A stretch of DNA of 64,000 bases, taken from the NCBI GenBank assembly GCA_026708115.1, contig JAPOVL010000038.1, positions 51,608 through 115,607 of the forward strand, read 5' to 3'. Positions 46,607 through 55,403 of this stretch are shown piece after piece. The position numbers and the translations under genes are program-made. Source of the DNA: Chloroflexota bacterium. Lineage in GTDB: Bacteria > Chloroflexota > Anaerolineae > Aggregatilineales > Phototrophicaceae. How positions within the stretch are numbered: position 1 is the stretch's first letter; every line of letters begins with the position of its first letter. The notes under the pieces were generated by a model. The model made no database searches and was not told the origin of the DNA. It was given only the letters and a program-made list of their open reading frames with translations.

Positions 46607-47926
46607 CTAAGTCCGCGGCCAACGGAAACCCCGAGCGTGGGGTCTGATGGCATCTACCGCAGCACTGGCCGCTTCAATGCAAGGTACTTCGTTTGCCCAG
46701 CCGGCAGTTTGCGTGTAGGTCCGCTGCTGAATGGCATGGCAAGCCTCATGCGTGATGGCAGCCACAAACTCCAAAACATAGTCGAGGTCGGGTACCCAAT
46801 TCGGATTGGTCCGTTGATCCCCCCAGTAGCCAATACCCACCAACCATTGCTGATTCCAAAACCCGACTATTCCCGTCTCAGATTTTAGTTCGATCTGCCT
46901 CACACCACTGAGCTGGATATAAGTCAGCCATTCGGGCGCATGGTTCCGTATCAAATCCAGGGCCGTGTTCACCAGATCAGTAAAGCTTGCGCTGCCCGCT
47001 CGCCTTCCACTGTCCACAATTCTGGGAAGCGTCCCGAGAGGCGCCGGGTGAAGGCAGACATTATTGCGGTAATCCCGACGGCCGCGTCGCCAGTCTCCGT
47101 CGCTGTGACAAGTGTTATGGTGCATGTAACAGCAATTGTCGAAGGGATCACGCGAGGGATTCATTAAGAGTCGCGTCACCCCCGCCGGCATGGATGGCGT
47201 CCAAGCCACTCTATGCGCGCCGCCCGCCACCGGGCATTCGCCCGCCAGATAAGCGTAAAAACCTTGGTCCCAATCGTACTCGCTATGGCACTGCCGATCG
47301 ACCAAACAGCAGTTGTCAATTGGCTCGGAGGCATTGCCGACGGTTTGCGTCGATGCCTGCGGCTGAGACTGCGCGGGCGCGGCGCACTGACCATCCCGGA
47401 ATGCATAATAGCCATTTTCCCAGTCCGCAGGCGTATGGCATTGCCTGTCGACGAAACAGCAATTGTCAACATTAGCCGGTACGTTGCTGACCGGCTGCGT
47501 CGATGTTTGCTGCGGCTGAGACGGCGCAGGCGCGGCGCATTGGCCGTTCTGGAAGGCGTGCCAGCCCTCTGACCAGTCGGCATCCGTAGCGCATTGCCTG
47601 TCGACGAAACAGCAGTTATCCACCTGCGCCGGTACATTGCTCGCGGGCTGGGGCGCTGCACCCGCGCTGCTTTCAACGCGGCTGTAACCGACCCAATCCG
47701 CCATCCAGACTTCATTCCCGTTTCGGCTAATCTTCAGCCAACGGTTTAGCCTGCCAACGACATGTAGAACTGTACCCGCCGGCACGGTTTCGAGAAATGT
47801 CCCGTCAAGGCTGGGCGCGGCCCGCAAATTGTTTCTGCTCGTGGTGCGAATATCATAGCCCTGCGCCGATGCCATATTGGACAGAAAAAGCATGACTACT
47901 ATTGTCGCCAGCAGCTTCGCATTCAT
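46607..47926 (-). CDS. Secreted SH3/Cys-module/HEACH protein, array member 1 (last transcribed)
   Basis: 439 aa. Signal peptide 1-22 (MNAKLLATIVVMLFLSNMASA). An SH3-like domain covers about 23-84 (NNLRAAPSLDGTFLETVPAG; VWMADWVGY). Three four-Cys modules follow (DNCCFVDRQC...GQC), then a terminal variant (DNCCYMHHNTC). The C-terminal domain carries HEACH at 393 and CIEA 20 residues later. The C-terminus ends early (RWPRT) compared with the WWW-ending members, because an in-frame TAG replaces the codon aligned with Leu in the member at 51067. The start at 47926 is set by the signal peptide; the longer frame to 48046 is rejected. Function unknown; a secreted peptidase-like role is inferred. Confidence 0.8.
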   Translation of the reverse strand: MNAKLLATIVVMLFLSNMASAQGYDIRTTSRNNLRAAPSLDGTFLETVPAGTVLHVVGRLNRWLKISRNGNEVWMADWVGYSRVESSAGAAPQPASNVPAQVDNCCFVDRQCATDADWSEGWHAFQNGQCAAPAPSQPQQTSTQPVSNVPANVDNCCFVDRQCHTPADWENGYYAFRDGQCAAPAQSQPQASTQTVGNASEPIDNCCLVDRQCHSEYDWDQGFYAYLAGECPVAGGAHRVAWTPSMPAGVTRLLMNPSRDPFDNCCYMHHNTCHSDGDWRRGRRDYRNNVCLHPAPLGTLPRIVDSGRRAGSASFTDLVNTALDLIRNHAPEWLTYIQLSGVRQIELKSETGIVGFWNQQWLVGIGYWGDQRTNPNWVPDLDYVLEFVAAITHEACHAIQQRTYTQTAGWANEVPCIEAASAAVDAIRPHARGFRWPRT

Positions 47927-48033
47927 TGGGAAACTCCGTTTCTCGTACATCGTCGGATCCAGAGAGATTGGACACTTTTCCAAGAACCTGCGCCTGAACT
48001 GCCGCATCGCCGGCAAGTTCAGCCACATCGCTT

Positions 48034-49521
48034 TTAGTCCCACCACCAGACTTCCGGGTTGCGGATATTGGCCACCAGATCCCGCAGCCAGGGGACATCA
48101 CCGGAGTTGGGATTGATCGCCTCGATGACGGCCAATTGCGCTTCGACGCAAGGCGCTTCGTTTCTCCAGCCCGGGAGTTGGGTATGGGTTCGCTGCATGA
48201 TGGAGTGGCAGGCTTCATGAACGATGCCGCCGGCGTAGCCCACAAAGTAATCGTAGTCGGGCAACCAGTGCGGGTCATCATTCTCAAATTGGGTCCAGCC
48301 ATGGACTATGGACCAATCGCGATTATAAAAGCCCCCGGCTTGATCCACGCGCGCTTCAAACATTAGCGTTCCGCTATGGTCGATAAAATGCAGCCATTCC
48401 GGCGCATGCGTCTCAATTAGCGCCAGCGCGTTTTCCACCAGGTATTTGAATTTGTCGTTGCCCACGATCCTGGGGCGCGTCCCCAGAGGCGCTGGATGAA
48501 GACAGTACTGATTGAGGTAGCGCTTGCGTCCACGTTCCCAGTCGCCGCTGCTGTGACAGGTGCCATGGTACATAATGCAGCAATTGTCAAAGGGATCGCG
48601 GGAGGGATTTGTCAAGAGCGCAGTCACCCCGGCGGGCATGTATGAGGTCCAGGCCACTCTGCGCGCGCCGCCCGACACTGGGCACTCGCCCGCCAAATAA
48701 GCGTAAAAGCCTTGGTCCCAATCGTCCGGGCTGTGGCACTGTCTGTTGACCAAACAGCAGTTGTCAATCGTTCCAGAGACATTGCTGACGGCCTGTGTGT
48801 AGTTCTGGGAATGTGCCTGCACCGGGGACGCGCACTGGTTGTTGCGGAAAGCATAAAAGCCATTCTCCCAGTCTGCAGCCGTATTGCATTGCCTGTCGAC
48901 GAAGCAGCAGTTGTCAATTTGCGCGGGCACAGGGCTGGCGGGCTGGGCCGATGCCTGCTGCTGAGACGTCGCCGGCGCGGCGCACTGGCCGTTCTGGAAG
49001 GCGTGCCAGCCCTCTGACCAGTCCGCAGGCGTAAGGCATTGCCTGTCGACGAAGCAGCAATTGTCAACATTAGCCGGTACGTTGCTGACCGGCTGCGTTT
49101 GCGTTTGTGGCTGTGCTGGCGCAGGCGCGGCGCATTGGCCGTTCTGGAAGGCGTGCCAGCCCTCTGACCAGTCGGCATCCGTAGCGCATTGCCTGTCGAC
49201 GAAACAGCAGTTGTCCACTTGCGCGGGGACATTGCTCGCGGGCTGGGGCGCCGCCCCGGCGCTGCTTTCGACGCGGCTGTAACCGACCCAATCCGCCATC
49301 CAGACTTCGCGCCCGTTCCGGCTAATCCTCAGCCAACGGTTCAGCCTGCCAACGACATGCAGAACTGTACCCGCCGGCACGGTTTCGAGAAACGCCCCGT
49401 CAAGGCTGGGCGCGGCCCGCAAATTGTTTCTGCTCGTGGTGCGAATGTCATAGCCCTGCGCCGATGCCATACTGTATAGACAAAACACGGCTATTATTGT
49501 CGCCAGCAGCTTCGCTCTCAT
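48034..49521 (-). CDS. Secreted SH3/Cys-module/HEACH protein, array member 2
   Basis: 495 aa, the longest member. Signal peptide MRAKLLATIIAVFCLYSMASA. The SH3-like domain is almost identical to that of member 6. It has four Cys modules (the most in the array) plus the terminal variant DNCCIMYHGTC. HEACH is at 435 with CVEAQ downstream. It ends NPEVWWWD. About 80 bp upstream of its ATG are the same as upstream of member 6, so the two share a recent duplication that included the leader. AAGGA lies 8 bp before the ATG. Confidence 0.8.
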   Translation of the reverse strand: MRAKLLATIIAVFCLYSMASAQGYDIRTTSRNNLRAAPSLDGAFLETVPAGTVLHVVGRLNRWLRISRNGREVWMADWVGYSRVESSAGAAPQPASNVPAQVDNCCFVDRQCATDADWSEGWHAFQNGQCAAPAPAQPQTQTQPVSNVPANVDNCCFVDRQCLTPADWSEGWHAFQNGQCAAPATSQQQASAQPASPVPAQIDNCCFVDRQCNTAADWENGFYAFRNNQCASPVQAHSQNYTQAVSNVSGTIDNCCLVNRQCHSPDDWDQGFYAYLAGECPVSGGARRVAWTSYMPAGVTALLTNPSRDPFDNCCIMYHGTCHSSGDWERGRKRYLNQYCLHPAPLGTRPRIVGNDKFKYLVENALALIETHAPEWLHFIDHSGTLMFEARVDQAGGFYNRDWSIVHGWTQFENDDPHWLPDYDYFVGYAGGIVHEACHSIMQRTHTQLPGWRNEAPCVEAQLAVIEAINPNSGDVPWLRDLVANIRNPEVWWWD

Positions 49522-49600
49522 TGGGAAATTCCTTTTCTGATTTGCCTTCGTCTTGCGTGATTGTTGACATTAACCCAACAATCTGCGCATGAACTGTCGC
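49521..49600. repeat. Duplicated leader region, copy 1
   Basis: About 80 bp just upstream of array member 2 that matches, base for base as far as I can read, the region at 55320-55400 upstream of member 6 (for example TTGACATTAACCCAACAATC in both). Confidence 0.7.
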
Positions 49601-49625
49601 GTAGCCAACGGCCTTTGCCATCTTG

Positions 49626-50960
49626 CTACCACCACCAGGTTGAAGGATCATAGATGTTGTCGAGAACCCCCTGAATCGCATCAACCCAACGATGACCCGG
49701 ATCGATGGCTTTCAAGACAGCTAATTGAGCTTCCACACAGGTGAGTTCGTTTTCCACGGTGGCGGTTTGGGTGTAAGTTCGCTGCTGGATGGAGTGACAG
49801 GCTTCATGGACGAGTACACCCGTCATGCCATAGTACTGGTCATAGCTCGGCAAACCGTCGGGATTCTCGCCCTCCTCATATCCGAACAGGAAGGTCCATG
49901 ACTGGTTCGCAAAGCCGGATCCACCTGGAGTTGGCATCATAATGATATCCCGAATCCCGCTGATATAAATGTAATCCAGCCAGTCCGGCGCGTCGCGCTC
50001 GATCAATTCAAAGGCTTTGTCCATCCAATAGATAAAGTGTGGGGGGCCCTCTACCTGCGGACGCGTCGGGATAGGCGCCGGGCGAAGGCAGACATGATTG
50101 CCGTAATCTCGACTGCCGCGTCGCCAGTCTCCGTCGCTGTGACAAGTGTTGTGGTGCATGTAACAGCAATTGTTGAATGGATCACTGGAGGGATTCATTA
50201 AGAGCCGAGTCACCCCCGCCGACATGGATGGTGTCCAAGCCACTCTATGCGCGCCGCCCGCCACCGGGCATTCACCTGCCAGATAAGCGTAAAAGCCTTG
50301 GTCCCAATCATCCGTGCTGTGGCACTGTCTGTTGACCAAGCAGCAGTTGTCAATGGGCCCGGAGACACTGCTGGCGGTCTGCGCCGATGCCTGCGGCTGA
50401 GCCTGCCCCGGCGCGCCGCATTGACCATCCCGGAAAGCATAATAGCCATTCTCCCAGTCCACAGGCGTATGGCATTGCCGATCCACAAAACAGCAATTGT
50501 CCACTTGCGCTGGTACACTGCTGACCGGCTGCGTCGATGTTTGCTGCGGCTGAGACCGCGCCGGCGCGGCGCATTGGCCGTTCTGGAAGGCCCAGTAGCC
50601 ACTTTCCCAATCCTGCGCGCTGTTGCACTGCCGATCTACATAACAGCAGTTGTCCACCTGTGCCGGTGCATTGCTCGCGGGCTGGGGTGCTGCCCCTGCG
50701 CTGCTCTCGACGCGGATGTAACCCACCCAATCGGCCATCCAGACTTCACGCCCGTTCCGGCTGATCCTCAGCCAACGGTTCAGCCTGCCAACGACATGCA
50801 GAACTGTACCCGCCGGCACAGTTTCGAGAAATGTCCCGTCCAGGCTGGGCGCGGCCCGCAAATTGTTTCTGCTAGTTGTGCGAATGTCATAGCCCTGCGC
50901 CGATGCAAAACTGCATAGAAAAAACACAGCAATTGCGGTCAACAGCAGCTTCGCTTTCAT
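49626..50960 (-). CDS. Secreted SH3/Cys-module/HEACH protein, array member 3
   Basis: 444 aa. Signal peptide KAKLLLTAIAVFFLCSFASA, nearly the same as member 7. SH3-like domain, three Cys modules (the first CCYVDRQCNSAQDW), the terminal variant NNCCYMHHNTC, and HEACH at 385. The residues after HEACH differ most here (TQTATVENELTCVEA), lacking the conserved Gly-Trp but keeping the Asn-Glu and Cys-x-Glu-Ala. It ends PSTWWW. Its leader shares CTGCTCCAGGTCTGTGAA (plus-strand reading) with that of member 7. Confidence 0.8.
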   Translation of the reverse strand: MKAKLLLTAIAVFFLCSFASAQGYDIRTTSRNNLRAAPSLDGTFLETVPAGTVLHVVGRLNRWLRISRNGREVWMADWVGYIRVESSAGAAPQPASNAPAQVDNCCYVDRQCNSAQDWESGYWAFQNGQCAAPARSQPQQTSTQPVSSVPAQVDNCCFVDRQCHTPVDWENGYYAFRDGQCGAPGQAQPQASAQTASSVSGPIDNCCLVNRQCHSTDDWDQGFYAYLAGECPVAGGAHRVAWTPSMSAGVTRLLMNPSSDPFNNCCYMHHNTCHSDGDWRRGSRDYGNHVCLRPAPIPTRPQVEGPPHFIYWMDKAFELIERDAPDWLDYIYISGIRDIIMMPTPGGSGFANQSWTFLFGYEEGENPDGLPSYDQYYGMTGVLVHEACHSIQQRTYTQTATVENELTCVEAQLAVLKAIDPGHRWVDAIQGVLDNIYDPSTWWW

Positions 50961-51066
50961 TGGGACACTTTTATTCTCATCGGTCTGCTCCAGGTCTGTG
51001 AAAACTGATACTGTTCCAAGACTCTACGCAATAGCCGTCGCATCTCTTGCAGACTCTGCGGAATCT

Positions 51067-52476
51067 CTACCACCACCAGCGGTCAGGATTCTGGATATTG
51101 GCGACCAGATCCCGCAGCCACCCTACATCCTTGTGATCCGGGTCGATGGCTTCAATGACAGCCAATTGCGCTTCGACGCAAGCCGCTTCGTTGGTCCAGC
51201 CCTCAGATTGACTGTAAGTACGCTGCTGGATGGCATGGCAGGCTTCATGGGTGATACCGCCGGCATAACCGACTATGTACTCGAAATCAGGCGCCCAGAC
51301 CGGATCATCGTTTTCAAATTGAGTCCAGCCATGCCCTACGATCCATCCCCGGTTGAAGAACCCACCCCCAAGACCACCTGCAGAGAACAGCCTAAACTGC
51401 CGTACGCCACTGACGTCGATATAACGCAGCCACTCGGGCGCGTGAATCCCGATCAGCTCCAGGGCCGTGTTCGCCAGCTTCGTGAATTTGGCTGTGCCCA
51501 ATGGCGTGTCGTTGCCCACGATAGCCGGGCGCGTCCCCAGCGGCCAGGGAGGAATGCATTGACCGTTCAGGAACGCATAGTAGCCCGCTTCCCACTCGCC
51601 GTCGCCGCTGCAGTCTTTGTTTTGATAGCGCATGTGACAGCAATTGTTGAATGGGTCGGAGGTGGGGTTCGCCAGGAAGCGCCTCACGCCTTCGGTCATG
51701 TATCGGGTCGAGAGCAGTATCGCGGCGGAGCTCGGCGCCGAAGAGACTGTGGCTGACCTCTGTTGAGCGCCCGCCGAGGCCGGACACTGGTTGTCCCGGA
51801 ATGCATAATAGCCATTCTCCCAGTCCGCAGGCGTATGGCATTGCCGGTCGACGAAACAGCAATTGTCAACATTAGCCGGTATATTTCTGACCGGCTGCGT
51901 TGGTGTCTGGGGCTGAGACTGTGCCGGAGCCGGGCATTGACCATCCCGGAAAGCATAATAGCCGTTCTCCCAGTCGGCAGGCGTATGGCATTGCCAATCC
52001 ACAAAACAGCAATTGTCCACTTGCGCTGGTACATTGCTCACAGGCTGCGTCGATGTTTGCTGCGGCTGAGACTGCGCCGGCGCAGCGCATTGGCCGTTCT
52101 GGAAGGCGTGCCAGCCCGCTGTCCAGTCCGCATCCGTAGCGCATTGCCTGTCGACGAAACAGCAGTTGTCCACTTGCGCGGGTACATTGCTCGCGGGCTG
52201 GGGCGCCGCCCCGGCGCTGCTTTCGACGCGGCTGTAACCGACCCAATCCGCCATCCAGACTTCGCGCCCGTTCCGGCTAATCCTCAGCCAACGGTTCAGC
52301 CTGCCAACGACATGTAGAACTGTACCCGCCGGCACAGTTTCGAGAAATGTCCCGTCAAGGCTGGGCGCGGCCCGCAAATTGTTTCTGCTAGTTGTGCGAA
52401 TGTCATAACCCTGCGCTGTCACCACACTACATAAAGCAAGAATCGCTATCATTGCCGCCAGCAGCTTCACTTTCAT
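51067..52476 (-). CDS. Secreted SH3/Cys-module/HEACH protein, array member 4
   Basis: 469 aa. Signal peptide 1-21 (KVKLLAAMIAILALCSVV, then TAQ). SH3-like domain 25-84, first Cys module from about 98. Three modules (one has a DWQC variant), then the NCCHMRYQNKDC terminal variant, and HEACH at 410 with EAACVEAQ. It ends NPDRWWW. From the SH3 domain through the first module it is nearly identical to member 6 at the DNA level, which points to recent duplication or gene conversion. Confidence 0.8.
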   Translation of the reverse strand: MKVKLLAAMIAILALCSVVTAQGYDIRTTSRNNLRAAPSLDGTFLETVPAGTVLHVVGRLNRWLRISRNGREVWMADWVGYSRVESSAGAAPQPASNVPAQVDNCCFVDRQCATDADWTAGWHAFQNGQCAAPAQSQPQQTSTQPVSNVPAQVDNCCFVDWQCHTPADWENGYYAFRDGQCPAPAQSQPQTPTQPVRNIPANVDNCCFVDRQCHTPADWENGYYAFRDNQCPASAGAQQRSATVSSAPSSAAILLSTRYMTEGVRRFLANPTSDPFNNCCHMRYQNKDCSGDGEWEAGYYAFLNGQCIPPWPLGTRPAIVGNDTPLGTAKFTKLANTALELIGIHAPEWLRYIDVSGVRQFRLFSAGGLGGGFFNRGWIVGHGWTQFENDDPVWAPDFEYIVGYAGGITHEACHAIQQRTYSQSEGWTNEAACVEAQLAVIEAIDPDHKDVGWLRDLVANIQNPDRWWW

Positions 52477-52609
52477 TGGGAGACTCCGTTTCTCAATTTC
52501 TCTTCTCTTCCTGTGATTGCTGATGCCAATTCAACAGCCTAGGCACGAACTGTCGCCTCGCCGGAAGCGTACATGCCATCTTTACCGCCGCCAACATTCG
52601 CGGTTCCGG

Positions 52610-53959
52610 TTATTGTCCGGCCATGTTCCGCAGCCAACCGACGTCCCGAGAGTCGGGTTTAATTGTTTCAATGACAGCCAACTGCGCTTCGACGCAAGGT
52701 AATTCGTTTGCCCAGCCCGTTGTCTGGGTGTAGGTTCGCTGCTTGATGGCGTGACAGGCTTCATGAGTGATGCCGCCAGCGTAACCCACAATATAATCGA
52801 GATCGGGTTCCCAGTTTGGATCTTCTTGCTGCCAACTGTAATAGCCATGCCCTACGGACCAATGCCGGTTGAAGAACCCACCCCCGACATCCGCAGGGAG
52901 CAGCCTAAACTCCCGCACTCCACTGATTTCGATATATTTCAGCCACTCCGGCGTATGAACCCGCATCAATTCCAAGGCAGTGTTCACAAGTTTTGTAAAT
53001 TTGGCCGTGCCCAATGGCGAGTCGTTGCCCACGATTACGGGACGCGTCCACAGAGGCGCTGGATGAATGCATTGGTGATTCTGATATTGCAAAGCGCCAT
53101 GCTTCCAGTCTTCGTCGCTGTGACAAGTGCCATCATAGTGCATGAAACAGCAATTGTTGAATGGATCTGTAGAAGGATTGGCGAGAAAGCGTTTGACCCC
53201 CTCGGTCATGTTGGGTGTCGAAACTGATATCCCGGCAGTGCTCGGCGCTGAAGAGCCCGTCGACACCGAGCACTGGCCTGCCAGATAAGCGTAAAAGCCA
53301 TTCTCCCAGTCCGCAGGCGTATTGCATTGCCGGTCAACGAAACAGCAGTTATCAACTTGCGCGGGTACATTGCCGAGGGACTGCGCCGATGTCTGGGGCC
53401 GAGACTGCCCCGGCGCGGGGCATTGCTTGTCCCGGAAAGCATAAAAGCCATTCTCCCAGTCCGCCGCGCTCTGGCATTGCCGGTCAACGAAGCAACAGTT
53501 GTCAACATGCGCCGGTACATTGCCGACGGGCTGCGTTGATGTCTGGGGCTGAGACTGCCCCGGCGCGGGGCATTGGCCGTCTTGGAAGGCGTGCCAGCCC
53601 ACTGTCCAGTCCGCAGGCGTATGGCATTGCCGGTCAACGAAACAGCAGTTGTCAATTTGCGCCGGTACATTGCTCGCGGGCTGGGGTGCTGTCCCTTCGC
53701 CGCCCTCGACGCGGCTGTAGCCTAGCCAATCCGCCATCCAGACTTCAATGCCATTTCGGTTGATCTTCAGCCATCTGCCCGACCTGCCAACGACATGGAG
53801 AACTGTACCCGCCGGCACGGTTTCGAGAAATGTCCCGTCAAGGCTGGGCGCGGCCCGCAAATTGTTTCTGCTCGTGGTGCGAATGTCATAACCCTGCGCC
53901 GATGCAAAACTGTATAGAAAAAACACAGCTAATATTATCGCCAGCAGCTTCGCTTTCAT
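52610..53959 (-). CDS. Secreted SH3/Cys-module/HEACH protein, array member 5
   Basis: 449 aa. Signal peptide KAKLLAIILAVFFLYSFASA. The SH3-like domain is slightly diverged (GRSGRWLKINRNGIEVWMADWLGY). Three Cys modules and the terminal variant NNCCFMHYDGTC. HEACH is at 399. It stops at WLRNMAGQ; just past the stop another frame reads NRNRECWRR where the WWW tail of other members aligns, suggesting loss of the tail by frameshift. It shares its C-terminal half with member 6. Confidence 0.8.
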   Translation of the reverse strand: MKAKLLAIILAVFFLYSFASAQGYDIRTTSRNNLRAAPSLDGTFLETVPAGTVLHVVGRSGRWLKINRNGIEVWMADWLGYSRVEGGEGTAPQPASNVPAQIDNCCFVDRQCHTPADWTVGWHAFQDGQCPAPGQSQPQTSTQPVGNVPAHVDNCCFVDRQCQSAADWENGFYAFRDKQCPAPGQSRPQTSAQSLGNVPAQVDNCCFVDRQCNTPADWENGFYAYLAGQCSVSTGSSAPSTAGISVSTPNMTEGVKRFLANPSTDPFNNCCFMHYDGTCHSDEDWKHGALQYQNHQCIHPAPLWTRPVIVGNDSPLGTAKFTKLVNTALELMRVHTPEWLKYIEISGVREFRLLPADVGGGFFNRHWSVGHGYYSWQQEDPNWEPDLDYIVGYAGGITHEACHAIKQRTYTQTTGWANELPCVEAQLAVIETIKPDSRDVGWLRNMAGQ

Positions 53960-54114
53960 TGGGAAACCCTATTCTCATATGTATTCTCTTCGTGTGATTA
54001 TTGATACGAATCCAATAACCTGTGCATGAGCGTATGTGTCGCCGGCGGCCTACGCGCCACCTTTACCGTCTCCGGTATTCAGGGTTCCGGTTACCGGCCG
54101 GCCTAGTTCCGCAG

Positions 54115-55320
54115 CTAACCGACGTCCCGGGAGCCGGCTCTGATGGCTTTAGTGACAGCCCCGCCCGCTTCGCTGCAAGGTAATTCGTTTGCCCAGCCGA
54201 CTGTTTGGGTATAGGCTCGCTGCTTGATGGCGTGACAGGCTTCATGCGCGATGATGCCCGCGTAATTCAAAATATAATCGTGATCGGTCTGCCAGCTTGG
54301 ATGGCCTTGCTGCCAACTGTCAAAGGCGAGCCCTACGTGCCATTGCTGGTTAAAGAACCCACCCCATATTTTTCCAGGTCCAGTGAGCGGTTGAAACTGT
54401 CGCACTCCACTGACGTCGATATAACGCAGCCACTCCGGCGCATGAACCCGTATCAATTCCAGGGCAGCGTTCACATATCCTGTGAATTTGGCTGTGTCTA
54501 GTGGCGAGTCGTTGCCCACGATTACGGGACGTGTCCAGAGAGGCGCGGGGTGAGCGCACTGGTGATTCTGGTATTGCCAAACGCCATGCCTCCAATCTTC
54601 TTCGCTGTGACAAGTGCCATGGTGCATGTAACAGCAATTGTTGAATGGATCTGTGAAGGGATTGGCGAGAAAGCGTTTGACCCCCTCGGTCATGTTGGGC
54701 GTCGAAACTGATATCCCGGCCGCGCTCGGCGCCGGAGAGACTGTGGCTGCCCCCTGTTGAGCGCCCGCCGAGGCCGGACACTGGTTGTCCCGGAAAGCGT
54801 AATAGCCATTCTCCCAGTCCGCAGGCGTATGGCATTGCCGGTCCACGAAACAGCAATTGTCCACTTGCGCGGGTACATTGCTCACAGGCTGCGTCGATGT
54901 TTGCTGCGGCTGAGACTGCGCCGGCGCAGCGCATTGGCCGTTCTGGAAGGCGTGCCAGCCCGCTGTCCAGTCCGCATCCGTAGCGCATTGCCTGTCGACG
55001 AAACAGCAGTTGTCCACTTGCGCGGGTACATTGCTCGCGGGCTGGGGCGCCGCCCCGGCGCTGCTTTCGACGCGGCTGTAACCGACCCAATCCGCCATCC
55101 AGACTTCGCGCCCGTTCCGGCTAATCCTCAGCCAACGGTTCAGCCTGCCAACGACATGTAGAACTGTACCCGCCGGCACGGTTTCAAGAAATGTTCCATC
55201 AAGGCTGGGCTCGGCCCGCAAATTGTTTCTGCTAGTGGTGCGAATATCATAGCCCTGCGCCGATGCCATACTGTATAGACAAAACACGGCTATTATTGTC
55301 GCCAGCAGCTTCGCTCTCAT
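54115..55320 (-). CDS. Secreted SH3/Cys-module/HEACH protein, array member 6
   Basis: 401 aa, the shortest. The signal peptide is identical to member 2. It has two Cys modules plus the terminal variant NNCCYMHHGTC, and HEACH at 359 with CSEAGG in place of CVEAQL. It ends SRDVG because the next codon, TGG in members 4 and 5, is TAG here. It looks like a mosaic: front from the member 2/4 type, back from the member 5 type. It may be partly degenerate but the core is intact. Confidence 0.75.
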   Translation of the reverse strand: MRAKLLATIIAVFCLYSMASAQGYDIRTTSRNNLRAEPSLDGTFLETVPAGTVLHVVGRLNRWLRISRNGREVWMADWVGYSRVESSAGAAPQPASNVPAQVDNCCFVDRQCATDADWTAGWHAFQNGQCAAPAQSQPQQTSTQPVSNVPAQVDNCCFVDRQCHTPADWENGYYAFRDNQCPASAGAQQGAATVSPAPSAAGISVSTPNMTEGVKRFLANPFTDPFNNCCYMHHGTCHSEEDWRHGVWQYQNHQCAHPAPLWTRPVIVGNDSPLDTAKFTGYVNAALELIRVHAPEWLRYIDVSGVRQFQPLTGPGKIWGGFFNQQWHVGLAFDSWQQGHPSWQTDHDYILNYAGIIAHEACHAIKQRAYTQTVGWANELPCSEAGGAVTKAIRAGSRDVG

Positions 55321-55400
55321 TGGGAAATTCCTTTTCTGATTTGCCTTCGTCTTGCGTGATTGTTGACATTAACCCAACAATCTGCGCATGAACTGTCGCG
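55320..55400. repeat. Duplicated leader region, copy 2
   Basis: Upstream of array member 6; matches 49521-49600 upstream of member 2. Confidence 0.7.
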
Positions 55401-55403
55401 TCT

